Of a stretch of DNA of 34,598 nt, positions 1 to 9,301 are shown in pieces. Source of the stretch: Solirhodobacter olei (GTDB lineage: Bacteria; Pseudomonadota; Alphaproteobacteria; Rhodobacterales; Rhodobacteraceae); NCBI RefSeq assembly GCF_004010155.1, contig NZ_RRYH01000043.1, positions 1 to 34,598 of the forward strand, in the 5' to 3' direction. A model generated the notes under the pieces. That model made no database searches, was not told where the DNA came from, and worked only from the letters and a program-made list of their open reading frames with translations. Position numbers and translations under genes: made by a program. Positions within the stretch are counted from its first letter, which is position 1, and the number at the start of each line of letters is the position of its first letter.

Positions 1-111
1 TCGGGCTACGCCTGGCTGCATCAGCAGCATGTCGAGGGCGCTGACCTGGGCGCCGACCTCGATTTCCTGAAAGGTTGCCGAGGCAACCCGGTGGGCCGGG
101 ACAGCCACTGA
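1..111 (+). CDS. 3' end of a gene entering from the left, unidentified
   Basis: Frame 1 is open from the first base and stops at TGA 109-111, giving about 36 residues rich in Leu, Asp, Gly and His with GC-rich third positions (about 80%). I do not recognise the family. A minus-strand frame across the same bases is also open and similarly GC3-biased, so the coding strand is uncertain. No promoter or ribosome site is visible because the gene would start outside the window. Confidence 0.25.
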   Translation, partial: SGYAWLHQQHVEGADLGADLDFLKGCRGNPVGRDSH

Positions 112-756
112 CGTCGGGCAGATGTTAGCACTACAACCCCGGTCTCACCGTCCTGCTCAAGCCCCTTACCGATGGAGTTGCGTTGCCCGGCGAACCGCAC
201 TGTACAATGCGTCCCTCGAAATAAATAAGCGTTCGCGAAAATCTGCGGGGGCCATCACATCTCGGGTAACCTTTGTGCGGACGATGCTGCCGTTGCCAGC
301 GTCTCGGTCAATGACGGCAGCAAGTTCAAACGCGACATCAGTTTCGATGACAACTACCCGAGCGAATATCTCCAGAAGGCAGGGAGGACGAAGCAGTGGT
401 CCGTTGCAGAGTCCGAAAGCGCGGACGGACCGAGCGGCGGCGGCGCTCATTTGGGTTCAGAAGGGTTGAAGCGGTTTAGCGGGACGTCAAAGCCGCCGTC
501 CTGCTCGAGCCGTTTTTATCTTCGAGAAAACGTCATTGTCCCTAAGAGTGGACCTCTGGTGTTGCCGGATACTTCGATTAGCGATTCTGCGACGCGAAAG
601 CCGGGGCTCCGCCGCGCCAAGACATATCCCCCTTTTGCGCCGGAATTTCCGGGACACGGCACTCCCACAACCCGAGCCTAAAGTCGCCTTGCCATTTGGC
701 TCCGCTTCGTATCAACTTTACGTGATAGTAGACACCATTGTAGGCGAGACATAACC
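112..756. other. 645-bp stretch without a supportable gene
   Basis: Several overlapping reading frames of 60-115 codons exist on both strands, but none has a convincing ribosome site, GC3 bias or recognisable motif. The plus frame from about 231 to 681 has a locally protein-like stretch (about 300-450, acidic and Ser/Asp/Tyr-containing) yet has no good start, so it may be a gene relic. The last 60 bases should hold the promoter of the YegP gene. Confidence 0.4.
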
Positions 757-1092
757 ATGGCTGGAAAATTCGAACTCTACCAGGACAAGGCCGGCGAATT
801 CCGCTTTCGGCTAAAGGCCGGCAATGGCGAGACCATTCTGGCGAGCGAGGGCTACAAGCAGAGGGCCAGCGCCGAGAGCGGCATAAGCTCAGTGCGCAAG
901 AACGCGCCCCTGGATGAGCGCTACGAACGCAAGGAAACCTCGTCGGGCAAGCCGATGTTCAATCTTAAGGCCAGCAATGGCCAAGTGATAGGCACCAGTG
1001 AATCCTATAGCAGCGAGACCGCGCGCGAGAACGGCATCGACGCTGTCAAACGCAACGCCCCCGATGCGAAGTTCGAAGACAAGACCGCATAG
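757..1092 (+). CDS. yegP: YegP family protein (DUF1508), two tandem repeats
   Basis: This 111-residue soluble protein is two copies of the roughly 50-residue DUF1508 module. Repeat 1 (about residues 4-50) begins with a K-F-E-L-Y-Q-D segment and contains F-R-F-R-L-K-A-G-N-G-E and S-E-G-Y; repeat 2 (about 58-105) echoes it with M-F-N-L-K-A-S-N-G-Q and S-E-S-Y. The spacing of G-I-x-S-V-x-K-N-A-P and G-I-D-A-V-K-R-N-A-P at the end of each repeat confirms the duplication. Start ATG 757 has an AGGCGAG-type ribosome site just upstream. The cellular role of the family is not established. It stands alone, 150 bp before a HerA-like ATPase on the same strand, and no shared function is evident. Confidence 0.93.
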   Translation: MAGKFELYQDKAGEFRFRLKAGNGETILASEGYKQRASAESGISSVRKNAPLDERYERKETSSGKPMFNLKASNGQVIGTSESYSSETARENGIDAVKRNAPDAKFEDKTA

Positions 1093-1242
1093 GCGACTGA
1101 AGACGGCCGAGGCCCCCCATGTTTGACCTTCGGTCGGGCCCTGGTGGCCCGCCCGTTTCTGGCCGCACCGCGCCGCTTACGCCGACGTGGCGCGGACGGC
1201 GCCCTTGATCACGCGTCACCAGCAACGACGAAAGGGCAGAGG

Positions 1243-2793
1243 ATGATCGGGATGGACGGCAAGGTATTCCTCGGTGGAGGCGGCGAGCGCTATGCTCAGC
1301 CGCAGGGCTTGGCTCTGAGATATGCCAACCGGCACGGTCTGGTGGCCGGGGCCACAGGCACCGGCAAGACGGTGACGCTGCAAATTCTGGCCGAGGGGTT
1401 TTCGGCCGCAGGCGTTCCGGTGTTCGTTTCAGACGTCAAGGGCGATCTGTCCGGGCTTGCCGCCGCCGGAAGCGCGGAATTCAAGCTGGACAAGGCGTTC
1501 AGAGACCGCGCCGCGATGATCGGGTTTTCGGACTATCACTACGAGAGTTTTCCCGTCACCTTCTGGGACCTGTTGGGAGAGCAGGGCCACCCGGTACGGA
1601 CCACGGTGGCCGAGATGGGGCCGCTGCTTCTGGCGCGGCTAATGAGCCTGACGGACGCGCAGGAAGGGGTGCTGAACATCGCGTTCCGGCTGGCGGACGA
1701 GCACGGCTGGCCGCTTCTCGACCTCAAAGATCTTCAATCCCTCCTGGCTTGGACCGGAGAGAGCCGGGGTGACCTGGCGCTTCGCTACGGCAACGTCTCG
1801 TCCGCCTCGATCGGGGCGATCCAGCGCAAGCTACTGGTCCTCGAAAACCAGGGTGGCGCGAAATTTTTCGGCGAACCCGCGCTGGAGCTTTCGGACATCA
1901 TGCGGGTCGGCACGGACGGACGCGGGATGGTCAACATACTGTCAGCTGACAAGCTGATGACCAGCCCCAGGCTATATGCCACCTTCCTGCTGTGGCTGCT
2001 GAGTGAGCTGTTTGAGACCCTTCCCGAGGTCGGTGATCCGGACAAGCCCAGGCTGGTGTTCTTCTTCGACGAGGCGCATCTGCTGTTCGATGACGCCCCG
2101 AAAGCCCTCGTGGACAAGGTCGAGCAGGTCGCGCGACTGATCCGGTCGAAGGGCGTCGGCGTCTATTTTGTCACGCAGACTCCGGCGGACATTCCCGAAG
2201 ATGTGCTGGGGCAGCTGGGTAACCGTGTCCAGCACGCCCTCAGGGCCTTCACCGCCCGCGATCGCAAGGCCTTGAAACTTGCAGCCGAAACCTATCGGGA
2301 AAATCCGCGTTTTGATACCGCTCAGGCGATCCGCGAGGTCGGTGTCGGCGAGGCGGTGACATCCGTTCTGGTCGAGAAAGGCGTGCCGGGCATGGTCGAG
2401 CGGACGCTGATCCGCCCGCCGTCCTCGCAACTTGGAGCGATCGACGCCAGCTCGCGCGGCCGGATAATCGCCGCTTCCCCCATTGCAGGTAAATATGAGA
2501 CGGCTGTCGACAGGTATTCGGCCCATGAGATATTGCTGAAACGTGCCACGGCCGCGGTGAAGGAAGCTGAGAAGGCCGGAGCCGCCGTGGAAGACATGGG
2601 CCAGGCAGAGCGGGAATATCACGCCGGGCGCCGGTATTCCGGCACACGTAGACCACAGTCTTCTTCCAGGCGCTCTGACAATGCGGATACGCTCGCTTCG
2701 GCGATCGGGACAGCGCTGGTGAAGGAACTAACGGGCACGACCGGGCGCCGGATCGTCCGCGGGATCCTGGGCGGGTTGTTCCGGGCGCGTTAG
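1243..2793 (+). CDS. HerA/YjgR-type ATPase (DUF853, helicase HerA-like)
   Basis: The product is 516 residues, close to the roughly 500 of E. coli YjgR. The Walker A motif G-A-T-G-T-G-K-T is at residues 36-43, followed by V-F-V-S-D-V-K-G-D-L-S-G, typical of DUF853. The Walker B strand with D-E-A-H is near 276-279. V-Y-F-V-T-Q-T-P-A-D-I-P and L-G-N-R-V-Q-H-A-L-R-A-F-T follow, and the C-terminal end carries the G-R-x-I-V-R-G-I-L-G-G-L-F motif. The open frame extends to 1123, but ATG 1243 is preferred because a GGGCAGAGG ribosome site precedes it and homology begins there. FtsK/HerA-fold P-loop ATPases form hexamers that translocate DNA; the role of the YjgR branch is not defined. The terminal TAG shows that amber is an ordinary stop codon in this genome. 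Confidence 0.93.
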   Translation: MIGMDGKVFLGGGGERYAQPQGLALRYANRHGLVAGATGTGKTVTLQILAEGFSAAGVPVFVSDVKGDLSGLAAAGSAEFKLDKAFRDRAAMIGFSDYHYESFPVTFWDLLGEQGHPVRTTVAEMGPLLLARLMSLTDAQEGVLNIAFRLADEHGWPLLDLKDLQSLLAWTGESRGDLALRYGNVSSASIGAIQRKLLVLENQGGAKFFGEPALELSDIMRVGTDGRGMVNILSADKLMTSPRLYATFLLWLLSELFETLPEVGDPDKPRLVFFFDEAHLLFDDAPKALVDKVEQVARLIRSKGVGVYFVTQTPADIPEDVLGQLGNRVQHALRAFTARDRKALKLAAETYRENPRFDTAQAIREVGVGEAVTSVLVEKGVPGMVERTLIRPPSSQLGAIDASSRGRIIAASPIAGKYETAVDRYSAHEILLKRATAAVKEAEKAGAAVEDMGQAEREYHAGRRYSGTRRPQSSSRRSDNADTLASAIGTALVKELTGTTGRRIVRGILGGLFRAR

Positions 2794-3041
2794 GCGACCA
2801 TGGAGATCGCGAGCGCCTAGCCATTGGTCGGTCTAGCGTCCTCGAGTCGGTCGTTTACGGTCCTGATGCGGGGTCCCGTCACCGGACCGGCTGCTTTTCC
2901 AATGTCCCAGACCGTTGCAGGCACAGCGTTAACATTCATTGGCGCCGGCCGGGGATTTTGCATCGGGCGTCGGCGGAAATGGTGTCGCTCTCAACGCTCC
3001 GCCGCCTCTTTGCGTGTCATTTCGCGTTTCCGTCTTCGCCG

Positions 3042-4220
3042 TTACCGGGACAGTAGCGATGTGGCTCTGGACGCTGTCAGTGCTGCCAATGCGAGCCCGA
3101 CGAAGGTCACTGTGAACCCCACGATCAACACCGACAGCGCGCCCCAACCATGTCGGGAAACCAGGGCGCCAACCGCTGGCGGGCCGAGGAAGGCGCCGAT
3201 GCTGCCGAGTTGCGCGATCAGGCCGTTGGCCGGCCCGATCTGGGATGGGTGCCGCACGAGCCGAGGCACGGCCCCGAAGGTGAAAGCCATGAGGATACCG
3301 GTGGCAAACACCGCGATCGATGCCGCGGCCAGGGCGGTGCCGGCACTAAAGCCGGATTCGAAGGCAGGAAGCGCGCTGGCGATCAGGAGGAATGTGGCGG
3401 CGAGGATGGGCGCAGTCGGATTTGTCCGGTTGCCAAGCAAGCCATAGACGAGGCTGCCGGCGATGCTGGCGAGTGCGATCAGACCCGTGGCGCTGCCGGC
3501 CTGGGCTGAGCTGAAGCCATGGGCCTCGATCAGGAAGGTCGGCATCATGCTCAGGATGGACAGCGACAGCAGGGTGAGGCCGAGGAATGAACCGCCCAGC
3601 AACCAGGCCGCTGCGCCAAGTGCCTTGGGATCTTCGCGGTCTGCCGGGAGTGGCTCGGTCGACCCGGATGGCAGGAGCAGGAACCCGACCGCTGTCACCA
3701 TGGCCACAAGGGCTCCGTTCGCAGCGAACCAACCGCGCCATCCCCAGGCTTGGGCGAGCGTGCCGCCGGCAATTGCGGCGAGGCTCAGCCCGAGAGTGAA
3801 GAATGTTCCCCAGAGCGCGAGCGCGGCGGGCTGGCTGCGCAGGGTCGCTTGATCCGCAATCAGCGTCGGCGCCGCGACGACGATTGCGAGATAGCCCATG
3901 CCTTCAACGGCGCGTACCAGGATCAGGAGTGCGGCTGCGGGCACCAGCACCGAAGCCAGGACACCGAACGCCAGCGTTGCAGCCCCAAGAACCAAGATGA
4001 CACGCGCGCCTCTGCGCCGCACATACAGACCGGCGACCACACCGAAGACCGCAGAGGCCAAGGTGATCGTTGAAATCGCCCAGCCGAGCGTGGCCAGGTT
4101 CATCGAAAACGTGTCCCGAAGCTGCGTCGTCGCCGGCGCAACCCGTCCAACCTGCACGGCGCCGACGACGCCGATCGCATAGGCCAAGAGGATCGCGCGC
4201 CAATTTGTGCTGGTCGCCAT
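3042..4220 (-). CDS. MFS transporter
   Basis: A 392-residue inner-membrane protein with about twelve hydrophobic segments rich in Gly and Ala, as in the major facilitator superfamily. The loop after helix 2 holds V-R-R-R-G-A-R, matching the family's G-x-x-x-D-R-x-G-R-R signature in degenerate form. A hydrophilic stretch around 205-220 (P-L-P-A-D-R-E-D-P-K) fits the central loop between the two six-helix halves. The frame is open to 4289, but ATG 4220 is preferred because GGGGAGG lies seven bases upstream and the first helix starts soon after. The substrate cannot be told from sequence; members of this sub-type are often annotated as cyanate or drug/organic-anion permeases. It is transcribed away from the FMN reductase gene, with a 258-bp divergent region between them. 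Confidence 0.9.
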   Translation of the reverse strand: MATSTNWRAILLAYAIGVVGAVQVGRVAPATTQLRDTFSMNLATLGWAISTITLASAVFGVVAGLYVRRRGARVILVLGAATLAFGVLASVLVPAAALLILVRAVEGMGYLAIVVAAPTLIADQATLRSQPAALALWGTFFTLGLSLAAIAGGTLAQAWGWRGWFAANGALVAMVTAVGFLLLPSGSTEPLPADREDPKALGAAAWLLGGSFLGLTLLSLSILSMMPTFLIEAHGFSSAQAGSATGLIALASIAGSLVYGLLGNRTNPTAPILAATFLLIASALPAFESGFSAGTALAAASIAVFATGILMAFTFGAVPRLVRHPSQIGPANGLIAQLGSIGAFLGPPAVGALVSRHGWGALSVLIVGFTVTFVGLALAALTASRATSLLSR

Positions 4221-4478
4221 GCCTGCCTCCCCGATGATTTCTTGTTTTTGGGGACAGGGTAGTTCGGAAGAGCAAACGGAACAATCCACTCAATTAGAAC
4301 GTGTCTCGTTGGTTCGCGCCAAGCCAGACTCTAGCGACGGCAAGGCGCCCCCGATAATGGTCGTTCCGCGTCGGAGCTGTGCAGCCTAAGACCGTCTGTT
4401 CTCTCCTGCGCTTGCCGAGGGACTCAGGCGGTTGTGGGGGACGTTGTAGCGGATAAGCGCGGGCACTATAGGAAGACC

Positions 4479-5006
4479 ATGGAGTTTCTCGCAATCTCCG
4501 GCAGTGCTCGAGGGCTTTCTACGAACACGGCGATGTTGCGCGCCGTGTCGGAAATAGCGCGACCAGAGCACTCGATACGTGTGTTCGACAGGATCAGCGA
4601 TCTGCCGGTCTTTTCGCCCGATCTCGAGGGTCTCCGGTTACCCGACGCCGTTCGCGATCTCGCCTCTCAGATCCGGCACAGTGACGGGCTGATCGTCTCG
4701 AGCCCTGAATATGTAAGGGCAATCCCGGGCGGCCTGAAGAACGCAATCGACTGGCTCGTATCGCGAGATGAGTTCATCACCAAACCGATCGTCCTGATGC
4801 ATGCGTCCCACCGTGGCGACGACATGCTCGCTCAGATCCGCACTGTTCTGTCTACAGTCAGCACACGATTTTCGGAAGATTTGTTCCTGCGCTTCGAGCT
4901 CATGAAGAAGACTCCCGTCGAGATTGCGGAGCATCTGAACCGGCCTCCGAACCGCCAGGCGGTCGCCGATTTTGTTCAGCAGTTCGCAGCATTCTGCAGT
5001 CGCTAG
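4479..5006 (+). CDS. NADPH-dependent FMN reductase family protein
   Basis: A 175-residue flavodoxin-fold reductase. The N-terminal strand is followed by the phosphate-binding loop G-S-A-R-G-L-S-T-N (about residues 7-15), and the family signature S-P-E-Y-V-R-A-I-P-G-G-L-K-N-A-I-D-W-L lies near 73-92. Such enzymes use NAD(P)H to reduce FMN or bound-flavin acceptors such as quinones, azo dyes or chromate, in the cytoplasm. The open frame reaches 4434, but ATG 4479 is chosen because an AGGAAG ribosome site sits four bases upstream and the fold begins directly after it. It is divergent from the MFS gene. The physiological acceptor is unknown. Confidence 0.9.
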   Translation: MEFLAISGSARGLSTNTAMLRAVSEIARPEHSIRVFDRISDLPVFSPDLEGLRLPDAVRDLASQIRHSDGLIVSSPEYVRAIPGGLKNAIDWLVSRDEFITKPIVLMHASHRGDDMLAQIRTVLSTVSTRFSEDLFLRFELMKKTPVEIAEHLNRPPNRQAVADFVQQFAAFCSR

Positions 5007-5156
5007 GAGCTCGGCGCTGCGCTTCGCGTTGTTGCCCTTGAAAGGCAGGAACGCGCTCCCAATCCCGGCCGTTCATGGGTGGGGCGGCTCCCTGTAATCT
5101 GACGTTCGCTGCAATCCAATAGAAGGCCCAGGGCACGGGACCAAGCGGTCGGTCGT

Positions 5157-6337
5157 CTAGACGTTCAGACTGTCGAAAACCTCCCGACAGAACCGATCAA
5201 ACGTTTCAGTATCGTCCGAATCCGCGACCCAGACACGATCCAGTTCCAGTGCTCCGACCGGGACAATTCGTTCAGCGATGTCGGCCGGAGTAGTCTCGTC
5301 GATGCGACCACCTGCCCAATCATGAAAGGCTGAAGAATATCGAACGACCGCTCCGCTGGACGACAGGTCGATTGTTCCTCCTTCCGCAAAGAATGTCAGC
5401 CCGTCCCCCATCTCTTCCCCGATAAGCATGAGCTATTCTCCTAGACGGTGCTTCAGGATGGCGGTGAAGACGATCGCGGCGGAGAAGGTGAATTTGTCGA
5501 CAAGCAGACCAACCTGGCGATCCTCCACGCCCTCCGAGATCGCGTCGATCAAAGGCATGGTCCGAAGAAAGTCGCCGCCCGTATTTCCGCGAATGTCAAT
5601 AAGCAGGGGACTGCCCGGGCACGATCTTAAGAGTTCTGCCGCCTCGGCAACCGCACCCGAAAGTACAATTTTACTGGGATCGAAAAAACTCGGGAGGACC
5701 ATGAGCATCCCGGACGGTCCGAAGTCTTTGGTCTTCCCATAGGACTCGGGAAACCAGGATGCGTCGGCTTTTCCATGCTCGTATCGCGGGTAGAATGCGG
5801 ATGCGCGAACCAGACTTGCGGTATCGAGAGACAGTTTGCTGATCCGTCCCGTCTCAGTCCGGATCAGGTACTCGATTTTGTCGCCGCCCGAAGAAACTCC
5901 CAGGTGCAGCAATGCACTTGGCCAGGCGAAAAGGATTGGACCGATAACGCGTTTTCGTTGCAGTGTCCCCGCCAGATATTTCTCTGCGGATAGTTCGATT
6001 TCGCCTGCGGAAACGCCATTGACGGATATCAACTCGCGCCCGATCGCCTCTGAGAAATCTGACGTCGCATCAAGCAGGCGTGTAGCGGTGCCGATGGTAA
6101 CGAACCTCAGGGGGAGAACCAAAATGGCATCGTTTGGGATCAACCGTGTATGTCCGTTCCCAGGAAGTGCGAGAAGGCGCATCAGGGAAAACAGGAATCT
6201 TCCTTCGAGTTCGCAAGGGCACTCTGACGGGCCTCGCTTATGTGGCGATCCAATTCCTTGCGTCCGATCGATCGGAAGCTGGGATCGGTCGTAAGGACCG
6301 TTGCCACTATTCGCTCTAGGTCTTCGATCATCGACAT
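5157..6337 (-). pseudogene. S41-family (tail-specific) peptidase, broken by a frameshift and an amber stop
   Basis: Three collinear pieces make one gene. From ATG 6337 (directly after an in-frame TGA) a 51-residue N-terminal piece runs to a stop at 6182-6184. The next part continues in another frame through L-M-R-L-L-A-L-P-G-N-G-H-T-R-L, the usual S41 N-terminal landmark, to L-L-I-D-I-R-G-N-T-G-G-D and the catalytic-serine region D-K-F-T-F-S-A-A. It then meets TAG at 5433-5435. The same frame reopens at once with L-M-L-I-G-E-E-M-G-D-G-L-T-F-F-A-E-G-G, the usual S41 sequence after the active site, and ends at 5157. The frameshift lies at or near a C/T run around 6185-6191 and fits loss of one base. 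Restored, the protein would be about 390 residues. It is an apparent pseudogene unless these are sequencing errors. No signal peptide is seen on the N-terminal piece. Confidence 0.8.
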
Positions 6338-6473
6338 GTGTCAACGTGTATTCGAGGGCGCCGCAATGTCCATGGGGCTCGTACCGGACATCGCCCGGAG
6401 ATTGACTACGGACGCGGCGAGGTGTGGTCAGCAACACATCTGGTAAGGGAATGCGTCCCGCTCCCGCCGCCCT

Positions 6474-7178
6474 TTAGGTCGCGAAGCCGATGCGCTGTCG
6501 CATCTCGGCAGCCTCGGGCGCGGTCAGGTGGGCAATCAGGGTCCGGGCAGCGTCGGGATGGGCGGCGCGGGAGGTGACAGCGGCGGTGTAGACGGTCGCG
6601 AGGCCGAGATCGCCCGGCAGGTCGCCCATATAATCGACGCCCGGGGTATTCAGGATCTCGGTGATCTGGGTACAGCCGATCGGGTTCGCCTCTTCTCCCG
6701 CGGCCATTGCCGCCATCGCCGTCTGGCCGTTGGGGAAGAGGTGGAAGCGGTCTTGCACCTCCTCGGTGATCCCGAGACGATCCATGACTGAAGCGAAATG
6801 GATGCCCGCGGTCGCCTTCACAGGATCGGGGAAGTAGATCGCATCGGCACTGGTCAGTGCGGCGCGGAGGGCCTCTGGCGTCGAGAGATCCTCGGCCGGG
6901 CTGCCGCTGCGGCGGGCGACACCAGTCACGACGCGGCCTAGATCGGCCACCGTCTCGGCCACCACGAGGCCCTCTGCCGCGAGCGCTTCAATGATTTTGC
7001 GGGTGAGGATCAGGAGGTCGACCTCCTCACCACCTAGGAAGCGTTCCCGCATGCCGCCGACCGCGCCGAAATCGCCCTTGAGGCCGAGGCCGGTCTCAGC
7101 TGAAAACGCCGGGGTAGCGGCGGTGACGAGGCCGTTCGCAGCGCCGCCGCTGAGGATCTTCAGGTCCATCTCATTCAC
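6474..7178 (-). CDS. ModA-like substrate-binding protein without signal peptide
   Basis: A 234-residue type II periplasmic-binding-protein fold: L-K-I-L-S-G-G-A-A-N-G-L at the start, G-A-V-G-G-M-R-E-R-F-L-G-G-E-E-V-D-L in the first lobe, and Y-F-P-D-P-V-K-A-T-A-G-I-H-F in the ligand cleft, as in molybdate/tungstate-binding proteins. Unlike transport ModA it has no signal peptide and starts straight into the first strand, so it is predicted cytoplasmic. It is the last gene of the minus-strand operon, 20 bp after the molybdopterin subunit. An inferred role is binding a ligand or molybdate in the cytoplasm, for cofactor supply or sensing. No ModB or ModC partner is present in the window. The start could be ATG 7178 or the in-frame ATG 7169. 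Confidence 0.8.
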   Translation of the reverse strand: MNEMDLKILSGGAANGLVTAATPAFSAETGLGLKGDFGAVGGMRERFLGGEEVDLLILTRKIIEALAAEGLVVAETVADLGRVVTGVARRSGSPAEDLSTPEALRAALTSADAIYFPDPVKATAGIHFASVMDRLGITEEVQDRFHLFPNGQTAMAAMAAGEEANPIGCTQITEILNTPGVDYMGDLPGDLGLATVYTAAVTSRAAHPDAARTLIAHLTAPEAAEMRQRIGFAT

Positions 7179-7198
7179 TTTCCAAAGCTCCGGTGTGG

Positions 7199-9301
7199 TC
7201 AGGCGAGCGCCCGGATGATGGCGTCGCGGTTGAGGGGCAGGTCGTTGAGGCGGACCCCAAGCGCGTCGCGCAGGGCATTGGCGACGGCGGCTGCGGTCGG
7301 GCCCTGTGCCGCCTCGGCGCAGCCGAGCGGCGGCTCAAAGGGATGCGCGATCAGGCGGACGGAGATCTCGGGCACCTCGTCGAAGCGCAGGATCGGGTAG
7401 TCGAGCCAGCTTGCGGTTGCCACGCGATCGGCCTCGAAGCGCACCTGTTCCTTCAGGGTCCAGCTGATCGCCTGCAGGATGCCGCCTTCGGTCTGGTTGA
7501 TCGCGCCGTCGGGGTTGATGATCTCGCCCCCATCAAGTGCGGCGAAGACCCGGGTGACGCGAGGCTCGTCTTCGATCTCCAACTCCAGAAGCACGGCGCA
7601 CCAGGCGGCGCTGTTCTTGTAGCGCGCGTAGCCGAGCCCCCAGCCCGTGCCCTCCGGGCGCGGTTTTGCGAAGGGATCGCCGGCGGCGGCCACAACTGCC
7701 TCGATCACGGCGCAGGCACGTGGGTCGTCGAGATGGCGGAGGCGGAAGACGGCGGGACTTTCGCCGAGATCATTGGCTATCTCGTCCATCAACGCCTCGA
7801 TGGCGAGGACATTGGTGAAGCCACCGAGGCTGCGCAGCGAGGAGGTTCGGAAGGGCAGTCCATGCACCAGCCGCTTTGCGATGCGTAGGTTCGGGATGGC
7901 ATAGCCGGGCACGGCGTTGCGCTCCGCCCCGCCCCCATTTGCGAGCGGCACGTCTGCCGACCGGGGGATCGGGAAGGGTTTGGCAAGATAGGCCGCGGCG
8001 CGCAGGTTCGGTGCACCGTTACGGCCTGGGCGATTGCCGTGCGGTGGGCTGGCGGCAGTGACTTCCATGCCCGTGATACGGTTTTCCGTGTCAAGCCAGG
8101 CACGGGCCGTCGTCGCCATGCCGGGGCCGAGGGGAGCGCACTGGAACTCGTCAGCGCGCGACCAGATCACCTTTACCGGCCGTCCGGGCACAGCGCGGGC
8201 GATAAGCGCCGCGTCGAGCGCAACGTCATCGGCGCCGTTATGGCCGTAGCAGCCAGCGCCTGGACGATGGTGGACGGAGATCGCCTCTTGCGCCAGGCCG
8301 AAGACATCCGCGAGCGCGGAGCGGAGCGGAAAGACGCCCTGGCTGTGGGTCCAGACCTCCAGCACATCGTCCTGCCAGAGAGCGAGGGCGGCGGAGGGGC
8401 CGATGGAGCCGTGGCTGAGATAGGGTCGCGTAACGGTGAGGCACTGACTGGAAAGGCCCGAGAGCAGGGCAATATCGCCTGCCTCATGGACTACCTCGAG
8501 CGGCTCATCGCTTTCGCGGATCGCGACAACGGGGTCGGAGGGGGCCGGGCCGGGCGCAGGCCATCTGGCTCGGGCAGCGGCCCATTGCGCGGCGCGGACA
8601 GCGGCAAACTCGGTTTCCGCCGCGAGGCCAAGGAAGGCGCCGTCCCGTAGAACGGCGACGACGCCGGGGCGGGCGCGGAGAGCCTCGAGGTCGATCGAGA
8701 CCTCTCCGGCGGCCATCCGCGGCGGGTGGATCGCCCGGCCGTGGAGCAAGCCCTCGGGCGCGAGATCATGAACGAAGGGTGTGCCCGTCAGCCGCTCCGC
8801 CAGGTCTATGCGGGGGAGTGGGCGGCCCGCGACACGACGCGCCTCCGGCGGCTTCGGTGCGGCCCAGTCGACAATCGGAGTGGCAAACGAGGCGGTCTCG
8901 GCCAGGGTCCAGAGGGTAAGCGGCTGCGCCCTGCCCTCCCGTTCTACGGTGCCGCGGGCAAGCGCCAGCTCGTCTGGCCGGCATTGCAGGAGCGTCGCGG
9001 CCTCGGCCAGCAATAAGTGACGGGCGGCAGAGGCGGCGAGGCGGATCGCCATACCGCCCTGGGCGATGGAGAGGCTGCCGGAGGTGAACCCCTCGTTCGG
9101 GGTCAGCGAGGTGTCGGCCCCGGTGATACGAATCTGTTCGGGGTCGAGGTCGAGCTCGTCGGCGGCAATCTGAAGAAGCGCGGTCAGGTTCCCCTGGCCG
9201 AGCTCTACCCGGCCCGTTCGGAGGTCGAGGCAACCGGGTTCGCTGAGCGAGATCCAGTCGGAGATCAGCGGCGCGGCGGCGAGCGGAATGGGCAGGCTCA
9301 T
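7199..9301 (-). CDS. molybdopterin-binding subunit of a xanthine-oxidase-family hydroxylase (IorB/NicB type)
   Basis: A 700-residue catalytic subunit of a two-subunit molybdenum hydroxylase. Visible landmarks are V-E-L-G-Q-G-N near residue 30, the G-C-Y-G-H-N-G-A-D-D-V-A-L-D-A-A block typical of isoquinoline 1-oxidoreductase beta and nicotinate dehydrogenase large subunits, and C-terminal G-C-A-E-A-A-Q-G-P-T-A-A-A-V-A-N-A-L with the conserved catalytic glutamate. Such enzymes hydroxylate N-heterocycles or aldehydes with water as oxygen source. ATG 9301 overlaps the TGA of the upstream [2Fe-2S] gene (ATGA), so the longer open frame to 9481 is rejected. No twin-arginine leader is visible. No FAD subunit or dedicated XdhC/MocA maturation gene lies nearby. 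The substrate is unknown; the TRAP transporter and FAH hydrolase opposite suggest an organic acid or N-heteroaromatic acid. Confidence 0.92.
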   Translation of the reverse strand: MSLPIPLAAAPLISDWISLSEPGCLDLRTGRVELGQGNLTALLQIAADELDLDPEQIRITGADTSLTPNEGFTSGSLSIAQGGMAIRLAASAARHLLLAEAATLLQCRPDELALARGTVEREGRAQPLTLWTLAETASFATPIVDWAAPKPPEARRVAGRPLPRIDLAERLTGTPFVHDLAPEGLLHGRAIHPPRMAAGEVSIDLEALRARPGVVAVLRDGAFLGLAAETEFAAVRAAQWAAARARWPAPGPAPSDPVVAIRESDEPLEVVHEAGDIALLSGLSSQCLTVTRPYLSHGSIGPSAALALWQDDVLEVWTHSQGVFPLRSALADVFGLAQEAISVHHRPGAGCYGHNGADDVALDAALIARAVPGRPVKVIWSRADEFQCAPLGPGMATTARAWLDTENRITGMEVTAASPPHGNRPGRNGAPNLRAAAYLAKPFPIPRSADVPLANGGGAERNAVPGYAIPNLRIAKRLVHGLPFRTSSLRSLGGFTNVLAIEALMDEIANDLGESPAVFRLRHLDDPRACAVIEAVVAAAGDPFAKPRPEGTGWGLGYARYKNSAAWCAVLLELEIEDEPRVTRVFAALDGGEIINPDGAINQTEGGILQAISWTLKEQVRFEADRVATASWLDYPILRFDEVPEISVRLIAHPFEPPLGCAEAAQGPTAAAVANALRDALGVRLNDLPLNRDAIIRALA

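Noticed and set aside
122-469. 115-codon plus-strand and 94-codon minus-strand frames near the left end
   Set aside because: No ribosome site, no third-position bias and no recognisable motif; the two overlap each other.
2794-3041. Possible terminator or small gene between the HerA-like ATPase and the MFS gene
   Set aside because: The only pairing (GACCATGG with CCATTGGTC) has a bulge and a 17-base loop with no T-run, and the open frames there are shadows of the MFS gene.
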